64,000 bases of DNA, taken from assembly GCF_900100755.1 (NCBI RefSeq), contig NZ_FNCI01000009.1, positions 57,112-121,111 of the forward strand. Direction: 5' to 3'. The notes below the pieces were generated by a model. It was given only the letters and a program-made list of their open reading frames with translations. It made no database searches and was not told the origin of the DNA. Positions 57,067 through 64,000 of this stretch are shown here, piece by piece. The stretch comes from Onishia taeanensis. GTDB taxonomy: Bacteria > Pseudomonadota > Gammaproteobacteria > Pseudomonadales > Halomonadaceae. Both the position numbers and the translations under genes were made by a program. Numbering within the stretch: position 1 is the stretch's first letter; each line of letters starts with the position of its first letter.

Positions 57067-58317
57067 ATGATCGAACTATCAGAGCTGACTTACGCGCTCG
57101 ACACCTTCTACTTCCTCATCTGCGGCGTGCTGGTGATGTGGATGGCCGCTGGCTTTGCGATGCTTGAAGCTGGTTTGGTCCGTTCCAAGAATACCGCCGA
57201 GATTCTGACCAAGAACATTGTCCTGTTCGCCATCGCCTGCACCATGTATCTGGTGGTTGGCTACTACATCATGTACTCCAGCGGCGCCGGTGGCTTCCTG
57301 CCGAACCTGGGCTTCCTGATCGGTAGCGAAAACACCCTGGACGCCATCACTGCTGGCGGTGACGACGCGCCCTACTACTCAATGCGTTCTGACTTCTTCT
57401 TCCAGGTGGTATTCGTGGCGACCGCCATGTCCATCGTCTCGGGGGCTGTCGCCGAGCGCATGAAGCTGTGGGCCTTCCTGGCCTTTGCCGTGGTCATGAC
57501 GGGCTTCATCTATCCGGTGTCTGGCTACTGGACTTGGGGCGGCGGCTGGCTGGCCGAGGTCGGTTACTCCGACTACGCCGGTTCTGGCATCGTGCACCTG
57601 GCCGGTGCGGCCGCAGCACTTGCGGGTGTGATCGTACTGGGTCCGCGCAAGGGCAAGTACGGCAAGGATGGCTCCATCTACGCCATTCCTGGCGCCAACA
57701 TGCCGCTGGCGACCCTGGGTACCTTCATCCTGTGGATGGGCTGGTTTGGCTTCAACGGTGGTTCTGAGCTGAAGCTGTCCGACGCGACTTCCGCCAACAA
57801 CGTGGCTCAGGTATTCGTGAACACCAACGCCGCGGCGGCTGGCGGCGTGATCGCGGCCCTGATCCTGGCCAAGCTGTGGTTCCGCAAGGCCGACCTGACC
57901 ATGGCCCTGAACGGCGCCCTCGCTGGCCTGGTGGCCATCACCGCCGATCCGCTGTCGCCCTCTGCCCTGGGCGCTGCCTTCATCGGCGCCATCGGTGGCC
58001 TGATCGTGGTGGTCTCCATCGTCAGCCTCGACAAACTGAAACTCGACGACCCGGTTGGTGCCATTTCGGTGCACGGTGTGGTCGGCATCTGGGGTGTCCT
58101 GGCGGTGCCGCTGTCCAACGACGGTGCCTCCTTCGGCGCTCAGATCATCGGTATCGCCGGCATCTTCGCCTGGGTCTTCCTGGCCAGCCTGGTAGTGTGG
58201 CTGATCCTCAAGGCCGTCATGGGCATTCGAGTCAGCGAAGAAGAAGAATACGAAGGCGTTGACCTGGCCGAGTGCGGCCTGGAAGCCTACCCCGAGTTTT
58301 CCGTCGCCAAGAAATGA
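57067..58317 (+). CDS. amtB: Ammonium transporter AmtB
   Basis: A 416-residue protein with about 11 membrane helices. Conserved parts: AAGFAMLEAGLVRSKNTAEILTKN, SGIVHLAGAAAALAG (first pore His), VGAISVHGVVGIWGVLAVPL (second pore His) and WMGWFGFNGGSELKL. No signal peptide of the E. coli type is obvious. It imports ammonium and is blocked by GlnK when nitrogen is plentiful. Followed by a terminator (58351-58374) and then the second PII gene. Confidence 0.96.
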   Translation: MIELSELTYALDTFYFLICGVLVMWMAAGFAMLEAGLVRSKNTAEILTKNIVLFAIACTMYLVVGYYIMYSSGAGGFLPNLGFLIGSENTLDAITAGGDDAPYYSMRSDFFFQVVFVATAMSIVSGAVAERMKLWAFLAFAVVMTGFIYPVSGYWTWGGGWLAEVGYSDYAGSGIVHLAGAAAALAGVIVLGPRKGKYGKDGSIYAIPGANMPLATLGTFILWMGWFGFNGGSELKLSDATSANNVAQVFVNTNAAAAGGVIAALILAKLWFRKADLTMALNGALAGLVAITADPLSPSALGAAFIGAIGGLIVVVSIVSLDKLKLDDPVGAISVHGVVGIWGVLAVPLSNDGASFGAQIIGIAGIFAWVFLASLVVWLILKAVMGIRVSEEEEYEGVDLAECGLEAYPEFSVAKK

Positions 58318-58800
<483 letters not shown>

Positions 58801-58804
58801 GCGC

Positions 58805-58888
58805 GAAGCTCGAAGCTCGAAGCTCGAAGCTCGAAACTCGAAGCTCGAAGCTCGAAGCTCGAAGCTCGAAGCTCGAAGCTCGAAGCTC
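58805..58888 (+). repeat. Twelve tandem GAAGCTC heptamers
   Basis: Twelve copies of the 7-bp unit GAAGCTC fill 84 bases, the fifth being GAAACTC. The repeat starts 4 bases after the glnB2 stop codon and ends 20 bases before the terminator, so it lies in that mRNA's 3' untranslated region. Confidence 0.9.
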
Positions 58889-58907
58889 GAAGTCATCATA
58901 AACAGCA

Positions 58908-58943
58908 CCGCCCCCAGACGCTTGCGCCTGGGGGCGGTTTTTT
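58908..58943 (+). terminator. Intrinsic terminator after glnB2
   Basis: CCGCCCCCAG (58908-58917) pairs with CTGGGGGCGG (58928-58937) around ACGCTTGCGC, followed by T6. Confidence 0.92.
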
Positions 58944-58983
58944 ACAACTTCAAACTTATGGCTTGCAACGCCAGAGCGCGGGC

Positions 58984-59760
58984 TTACTTCTCGACGAAGG
59001 CACGCTCGATCACGTAGTCGCCGGGCTCACCCAGGCGAGGAGAAATCTTGAAGCCGAGATCGTCGAGCAGGGCACTGGACTCGTCCAGCATCGCCGGGCT
59101 GCCGCAGATCATGGCGCGGTCCTGCTTGGGATCGAGCGCTGGCAGGCCGGTATCCTCGGCGAGCTTGCCGCTGCGGATGTGGTCGGTCAGGCGGCCTTGG
59201 GTGTGGAATTCCTCACGGGTCACCGTCGGGTAGTAGACCAGCTTCTCGGCAATCTCTTCGCCCAGATACTCGTGTGCAGGCAGTTCCTTGGTGATGAAGT
59301 CGGCGTAGGCCAGTTCGCTGACGGTACGCACGCCGTGGATCAGCACGATCTTTTCAAAGCGCTCGTACACCTCCGGGTCCTGGATCAGGCTCATGAAGGG
59401 CGCAAGGCCGGTGCCGGTGGACAGCAGGTAGAGGTTGCGGCCCGGCAGCAGGTCATCGGTGACCAGGGTGCCGGTGGGCTTGCGGCTGACCATGATCTGG
59501 TCGCCGACCTTGAGGTGCTGCAGGCGTGAGGTCAGCGGGCCATCGGGCACCTTGATGCTGAAGAACTCAAGGTGATCCTCGTAGTTGGGGCTGGCGATCG
59601 AATAGGCGCGCATCAGCGGTTTGCCATCGACCTCGAGGCCGATCATCACGAACTGACCGTTCTTGAAGCGCAGGCTGCGCTCGCGGGTGGTCTTGAAGCT
59701 GAACAGGGTGTCGTTCCAGTGGTGGACGCTCAAGACTTCTTCCAGGGCAAACTTGCTCAC
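58984..59760 (-). CDS. fpr: Ferredoxin-NADP+ reductase
   Basis: A 258-residue flavoenzyme moving electrons between NADPH and ferredoxin/flavodoxin. FAD-binding motif is MRAYSIASPNYEDHLEFFSI (RxYS), the NADP part has LLSTGTGLAPFMSLI and MICGSPAMLDES, and the bacterial-type C-terminus ends VIERAFVEK. It serves oxidative-stress defence, heme and iron-sulfur enzymes. GGAGT precedes ATG 59760. Divergent from finR, which in pseudomonads activates fpr under superoxide. Confidence 0.97.
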   Translation of the reverse strand: MSKFALEEVLSVHHWNDTLFSFKTTRERSLRFKNGQFVMIGLEVDGKPLMRAYSIASPNYEDHLEFFSIKVPDGPLTSRLQHLKVGDQIMVSRKPTGTLVTDDLLPGRNLYLLSTGTGLAPFMSLIQDPEVYERFEKIVLIHGVRTVSELAYADFITKELPAHEYLGEEIAEKLVYYPTVTREEFHTQGRLTDHIRSGKLAEDTGLPALDPKQDRAMICGSPAMLDESSALLDDLGFKISPRLGEPGDYVIERAFVEK

Positions 59761-59872
59761 GACCGACTCCTTATGGGTTCGAGGCGGCTATTCCAAAAAC
59801 GAATAACATCGCCGTAAAGATCAATGAGTAAAGTCTAAGCATCGGCAACCTATCTGTTAAATGGTTTGTATG

Positions 59873-59900
59873 GATAACACTTATCTATAATACCGATATA
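59873..59900. promoter_or_regulatory. Candidate FinR operator between fpr and finR
   Basis: GATAA-CAC-TTATC (59873-59885) is a perfect palindrome, followed by TATC-N9-GATA (59882-59898), both of the T-N11-A style used by LysR regulators. They sit just upstream of finR. Confidence 0.45.
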
Positions 59901-59919
59901 GCCCCAGCGGAGTGTGACC

Positions 59920-60846
59920 ATGCGCTATACCCTGCGCCAGCTCGAAGTCTTCGTCGCCGTCGCCCAGCATGAGAGCGTCTCCCATGCGGCCCGGGAGCTG
60001 GCCCTGTCCCAATCGGCCGCCAGCACCGCGCTTTCAGAGCTCGAGCGCCAGTTCGACTGTCAATTGCTCGACCGGGTCGGCAAGCGCCTGAAGCTCAACG
60101 CCCTAGGCTTTCAGCTGCTACCCAAGGCGGTGGCGCTGCTCGACCGGGGCGAGGAGATCGAGGAGCTACTGCGCGGGCAGCGCGGCATCGGCTCGCTGGA
60201 TGTCGGCGCTACGCTGACCATCGGCAACTACCTGGCCACGCTTTTGATCAGCGACTTCCTCAAGGCGCACCCGGACAGCCGGGTGCGCCTGCAGGTGGGC
60301 AACACCCGCAGTATCATCGAGCGGGTGGCGCACCATGAGCTTGACCTGGGACTGATCGAGGGCGACTGCCAGAACGAGTCCGTGGTCATGCAGCCCTGGG
60401 TGGAGGATGAACTGGTGGTGTTCTGTGCACCCCATCACCCCCTGGCGGGAAGCGAGGCGCTGGACATCGATCAACTGCTGCGGGAGGACTGGATCATGCG
60501 CGAGCGGGGCTCAGGCACTCGCTTGACGCTCGAGCACGCCGCCCGCCATCGCCGTGGGCGCTTCAACATCCTGCTGGAACTCGAGCATACCGAGGGGATC
60601 AAGCGGGCAGTGGAGTCTGGCCTGGGCATCGGCTGCGTATCGCGCCTGGCTCTGCGCGATGCCTTCAGGCGGGGTAGCCTGGTAGAGCTTTTCACCCCCG
60701 AGCTCGACCTGCGTCGCCAGTTCTCCTTCATCTGGCATCGTCACAAGTACCTGACCACTGGTATGCGCGAATACCTGAAGCTGTGCCGGCAGATGACGGC
60801 GGGCGTCCAGCGCAGCGATGAAATTCCACTGCCCCTGACGCCCTAA
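59920..60846 (+). CDS. finR: LysR-type regulator FinR (fpr activator)
   Basis: A 308-residue LTTR. The HTH is ALSQSAASTALSELERQFDCQLLDRVGKRL; the effector domain has GSLDVGATLTIGNYLATLL and the hinge VFCAPHHPLAGSEALDIDQLLRE. Position and divergence from fpr match Pseudomonas finR-fpr; the name rests on that context. GGAG lies 7 bases before ATG 59920; a GTG six bases upstream is less likely. Confidence 0.92.
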   Translation: MRYTLRQLEVFVAVAQHESVSHAARELALSQSAASTALSELERQFDCQLLDRVGKRLKLNALGFQLLPKAVALLDRGEEIEELLRGQRGIGSLDVGATLTIGNYLATLLISDFLKAHPDSRVRLQVGNTRSIIERVAHHELDLGLIEGDCQNESVVMQPWVEDELVVFCAPHHPLAGSEALDIDQLLREDWIMRERGSGTRLTLEHAARHRRGRFNILLELEHTEGIKRAVESGLGIGCVSRLALRDAFRRGSLVELFTPELDLRRQFSFIWHRHKYLTTGMREYLKLCRQMTAGVQRSDEIPLPLTP

Positions 60847-60917
60847 CGGTTACACAGCGCTTAAAGGTCATCCTTTGAAGCGCCGAGACCAGCGCATGCC
60901 AGGCCTCGGGCTCGTGC

Positions 60918-63020
60918 TCAGGCTTCTTGAGGGGCGGCCAGGGCCGGCCGCTCTTGACGGTCACGAAGGGTGAACCCGGACACCGCTTCGTTTAACCGAT
61001 TCGCCTGGTCCTTCAAATGCTCGGCGGCAGTGGTCGACTCTTCGACCAGGGCGGCGTTCTGCTGGGTCATGCGGTCGAGCTCCGACACCGCCTGATTGAC
61101 CTGGCCGATACCATCGCTCTGCTCGCTGGTGGCAGCGGTGATCTCGCCCAACACGTCGGTGACGCGCGTAACGCTGGCGACAATCTCTTCCATGGTCTCG
61201 CCGGCGGCGCGCACCTGGGCCGCGCCCTCTTCGGTACGCGCGCTCGATGTATCAATCAGGCCCTTGATTTGCTTGGCCGCCTCGGTGGAGCGACTCGCCA
61301 GTTGACGCACCTCGCCGGCCACCACTGCGAAGCCACGGCCCTGCTCACCGGCACGCGCCGCCTCGACCGAGGCGTTCAGCGCCAGCAGGTTGGTCTGGAA
61401 AGCGATGCCATCCATGACAGTGATGATCTCGCTGATCCGCGCCGAGGAATCACGAATGCCCTGCATGGTGTCGACCACCTTGCCGACTGCCTCACCGCCC
61501 TGGCGAGCCACCGAGGACGCCGATTCGGCCAGCCCATCGGCCTGGCGCGAAGCCTCGGCGGTGTGCTCGACGGTGCTGGTGATTTCTTCCATGGAGGCCG
61601 ACGTCTGCTGCAGGCTGGACGCCGCATTCTCGGTGCGCCGCGAAAGGTCCTGGCCGCCATCGGCGATTTCGGTGGCAGCGATCCGCACCGATTCACTGCT
61701 GTCGCGCACGTCGAGCAGCACATCGTTGATCTTCTCGACGAAGGCATTGAACTGCGTAGCGAGCTCAGCGGTCTCGTTGCGCCCTCGAACCGGCAGGCGG
61801 ACGGTCAGATCACCTTCTCCGGAGGCGATGTCACCCATGCGTTCGGCGAGCTGGCGCAGCGGCCGGGCGATACTGCCGCCCACCACATAGCTCGCCAGCA
61901 GGCCGAGCAGCGCAATCACCAGCCCCATCAGCAGCATGCCAACCAGGTCCGCATCGCGTTGTCCGGCGAGCTCGTCATGCAGGTCGATAAGCCCAGCCAT
62001 GACCGCCTGCTCGGGGAGCGTCATCGACAATACCCAGGTCTCACCGCTGTCCCCGATAGTGAAAGGCTGGGTTACCTCGAAGCTTTTTTGCGCCTCATCA
62101 AAAACGAAGACCGCCTCACCGGCGTCACGGGCCGCCGTGAGCCGCTTTTGCATGCCCTCGCCGAGCACCTCGTCGGCCAGCTTGCCAAGCCCCGCAGCAT
62201 CGGCCGTGGCGCCTGCCAGCACGCCGCGTGAGCCAACCAAGCTCATTTCCCCGGCGCCCGAGTAGAGCCCGGCATTGGCCTTTTCCAGCAGGCCCTGCAG
62301 GAAATGCACGTCCAGATCGACACCGGCAACGCCGCGAAAATCACCATCGACAAGGATCGGCACGTTGAAGGAGGTCACTAGATAGCGCTCACCGCCATAA
62401 TCGTAATAGTGCGGGTCGATGATGCAGGGGCGCTTGGTTTCCTTCGGGCAGAGGTAATACTCTCCGGCACGAATGCCCTCAGCGTTACGCTCCTCACTTT
62501 CCATGCTGCCGCCCAGCGGCAATACCTCGATCTGCCCTTCTCCGCTTCGGTACCACCAGGGCATGAAACGGCCGCTGCCGTCGTAGCCCTCGTCGGTTTT
62601 GCCGGCGAAAACAGCATCGTTGCCAAACGCATTCGGCTCCCAGCCTATGAAGGCATCCAGCAAATCAGGGTTCTCAACGACCAGGTTGTGGGTCAGGTTC
62701 GAGAGTTCATGACGGCCAAGGCTCAGGCGTGGCAGACCCTCTGCATCGCGCTGGCCCATCAGGGCATTGGTATCGGCCAGTTGCTCGGCCAGCAGCAAGG
62801 CACGCTCGAGGCGACGCTGAATATCCTGACTTTGGGCCTCGGCCAGCACCAACAAACGCTCTCGGGCGTTGTCGCGTAACAGCTCACTGGCTCTGTCTTC
62901 AATGAGCGCCTGGGATCGGGAGTTGGCAATCATTGAGTAGCTCACCAAGGCAGCTACCAGAATCAGTATGCAACTCCCCACCAAAAGGGTGACGAAGGAA
63001 CGTAGGGACTTGAAGCGCAT
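60918..63020 (-). CDS. Methyl-accepting chemotaxis protein with dCache sensor
   Basis: A 700-residue chemoreceptor. TM1 is about 9-31, a periplasmic double-Cache sensor runs to 358 ([20 protein letters not shown] and [17 protein letters not shown] at about 123-165), TM2 is 359-381, HAMP follows ([18 protein letters not shown]), then the signalling bundle with tip [27 protein letters not shown]. The Trp/Tyr-rich Cache motif suggests an amine or amino-acid-like ligand but this cannot be fixed. Methylation Glu/Gln pairs flank the tip. ATG 63020. A near-identical signalling domain follows in the next receptor gene upstream. Confidence 0.93.
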   Translation of the reverse strand: MRFKSLRSFVTLLVGSCILILVAALVSYSMIANSRSQALIEDRASELLRDNARERLLVLAEAQSQDIQRRLERALLLAEQLADTNALMGQRDAEGLPRLSLGRHELSNLTHNLVVENPDLLDAFIGWEPNAFGNDAVFAGKTDEGYDGSGRFMPWWYRSGEGQIEVLPLGGSMESEERNAEGIRAGEYYLCPKETKRPCIIDPHYYDYGGERYLVTSFNVPILVDGDFRGVAGVDLDVHFLQGLLEKANAGLYSGAGEMSLVGSRGVLAGATADAAGLGKLADEVLGEGMQKRLTAARDAGEAVFVFDEAQKSFEVTQPFTIGDSGETWVLSMTLPEQAVMAGLIDLHDELAGQRDADLVGMLLMGLVIALLGLLASYVVGGSIARPLRQLAERMGDIASGEGDLTVRLPVRGRNETAELATQFNAFVEKINDVLLDVRDSSESVRIAATEIADGGQDLSRRTENAASSLQQTSASMEEITSTVEHTAEASRQADGLAESASSVARQGGEAVGKVVDTMQGIRDSSARISEIITVMDGIAFQTNLLALNASVEAARAGEQGRGFAVVAGEVRQLASRSTEAAKQIKGLIDTSSARTEEGAAQVRAAGETMEEIVASVTRVTDVLGEITAATSEQSDGIGQVNQAVSELDRMTQQNAALVEESTTAAEHLKDQANRLNEAVSGFTLRDRQERPALAAPQEA

Positions 63021-63388
63021 TAGTTTTATTCTCTTCAGGGCGTGGGTAACAGGATGCGATGCTCAGGCAGTTGGGCAAGACAAGGGGGACTGGAGCACTG
63101 CCCAACGGCTCAGCCGGAGTAACGACTCAAGAAACCGCTCACGTAATGACTCTGGTAACGCCTTGAGTAGCGACAACGAAAAGCTCACCTCATGAACCGA
63201 GAGCGACGGGGCAGACACTTTCACCCTTGGCTTACACACAACGTCTATCGGCGTCGATGCACGCGACTTTAGGCACACGCCACGCTCAAGCACGCCATGC
63301 AGCGAGCATCGACGCGATAGGCGACGAAGGCGATTGACACCAACCATCGAGGTCAGAGAAAGGTAGAGAGGACTCAACGATGAGGCAG

Positions 63389-63410
63389 AGGGCCCCGGCT
63401 GGGGCCCTCC
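63389..63410. terminator. Hairpin between the two chemoreceptor genes
   Basis: GAGGGCCCC (63389-63397), loop GGCT, GGGGCCCTC (63402-63410). No T-run on either strand, so termination is uncertain. The rest of the 415-base gap (63021-63435) shows no gene, only the receptor's promoter region. Confidence 0.45.
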
Positions 63411-63435
63411 TAGGAAGAAAAATGGCGCCTAGCGG

Positions 63436-64000
63436 TCAGGCATAGCCGAGACTGGCGTGCCGACGCGACGCTCCACCGGCATCGTCGAGCCGGGGCAGTG
63501 CCCCACCCTGCGCGGCCTGGGCCTGCTCGCTTAGGGTGAAACCGGCGACTGCCTCGGTGAGCCGGTCGGCCTGGTCCTTGAGTTGCTCGGCGGCGGTGGT
63601 CGATTCCTCGACCAGGGCGGCGTTCTGCTGGGTCATGCGATCAAGCTCCGACACCGCCACGTTGACCTGGCCGATGCCGTCGCTCTGCTCGCCGGTGGCA
63701 GCGGTGATCTCACCCAGCACGTCGGTGACGCGCGTAACGCTGGCGACGATCTCGTCCATGGTCTCGCCGGCGGCCCGCACCTGGGCTGCACCCTCTTCGG
63801 TACGCGCACTCGAGGTATCGATCAGCCCCTTGATCTGCTTGGCGGCATCAGCGCTACGCCCGGCCAGCTGACGCACTTCACCGGCCACCACCGCGAAACC
63901 GCGGCCCTGTTCGCCGGCACGCGCGGCCTCGACCGAGGCGTTCAGCGCCAGCAGGTTGGTCTGAAAGGCGATGCCGTCCATCAGCGTGACAATCTCGCTG
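63436..64000 (-). CDS. Methyl-accepting chemotaxis protein, C-terminal part, cut by window edge
   Basis: The visible 187 codons (5' end beyond the window) are the signalling domain: [40 protein letters not shown] (tip, read as [15 protein letters not shown]), [50 protein letters not shown] and the tail SLGYA. It differs from the neighbouring receptor at only about a dozen positions over 150 residues, so the pair arose by recent duplication or gene conversion. The last 35 residues differ and lack the NWETF-type CheR/CheB tether. Confidence 0.92.
   Translation of the reverse strand, partial: SEIVTLMDGIAFQTNLLALNASVEAARAGEQGRGFAVVAGEVRQLAGRSADAAKQIKGLIDTSSARTEEGAAQVRAAGETMDEIVASVTRVTDVLGEITAATGEQSDGIGQVNVAVSELDRMTQQNAALVEESTTAAEQLKDQADRLTEAVAGFTLSEQAQAAQGGALPRLDDAGGASRRHASLGYA

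Noticed and set aside
63063..63377. 104-residue minus-strand frame between the chemoreceptors
   Set aside because: Low-complexity Ser/Leu/Arg content, no ribosome site, no family.

Overview
The window is a GC-rich chromosomal segment of a moderately halophilic gammaproteobacterium, most likely Halomonas or a close relative in the Halomonadaceae. The strongest evidence is a complete teaABCD locus, the ectoine/hydroxyectoine TRAP transporter known from Halomonas elongata. The gene orders dapF-DUF484-xerC-yigB, hemC-hemD-hemX-hemY, ratA/rnfH beside smpB-ssrA and fpr-finR are gammaproteobacterial, and the tmRNA tag peptide (ANDDNYAQGALAA) fits. Almost everything is core chromosome: I see no prophage, transposase, integron, CRISPR array, rRNA or classical tRNA.

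Layout. 1-6.3 kb holds stress and quality-control genes: dnaK (cut by the window edge) and grpE, each behind a sigma-32-like promoter, then recN behind a LexA box, fur divergent from bamE, rnfH-ratA, smpB and the tmRNA gene. 6.4-10 kb carries a periplasmic zinc-protease-like protein, a 66-residue zinc-ribbon protein and a large MscS-type channel. 10.3-15 kb is the heme operon hemCDXY (minus strand). 15-21.3 kb is argH, lptM, lysA, dapF, DUF484, xerC and a HAD phosphatase. 21.5-25.3 kb has an orphan membrane protein, engB, cytochrome c4, dsbA and an endonuclease/phosphatase-fold protein. 25.4-28.7 kb is a 2-oxoacid/lactate-like TRAP transporter (Q-M-P order). 28.8-34.9 kb has yqaA, thiD, a tandem Usp, a chalcone-isomerase-like protein, dtd, the ABC-F gene yheS and a DUF2390 protein. 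35-38.6 kb is teaABCD, followed by fkpA (with a sigma-E-like promoter) and a PHB-depolymerase-like esterase. 40.6-48.8 kb is mixed metabolism and transport: AEC permease, ldhA, LysR/EamA pair, trmB, thiS-thiG, DUF423 and a thioesterase. 49-56.3 kb has glcB, an alpha/beta hydrolase with a lipoprotein, a HisC-like aminotransferase, comM and ubiK. 56.6-58.8 kb is glnK-amtB-glnB2 with an NtrC/sigma-54 control region. 59-64 kb has fpr-finR and two tandem chemoreceptors, the second cut by the window edge.

The most notable non-coding items are: (1) a putative Fur-controlled small RNA of about 115 nt at 43500-43614, with a sigma-70 promoter overlapping a Fur-box-like sequence, a PrrF-like core and a strong intrinsic terminator; (2) a 126-bp palindromic, MITE-like element with perfect 10-bp terminal inverted repeats at 42248-42373; (3) twelve GAAGCTC heptamers between glnB2 and its terminator; (4) mutually exclusive hairpins between ubiK and comM; (5) three sigma-32-like promoters (dnaK, grpE, ssrA). 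All family assignments and motif calls were made by reading the sequence; no database search was run.
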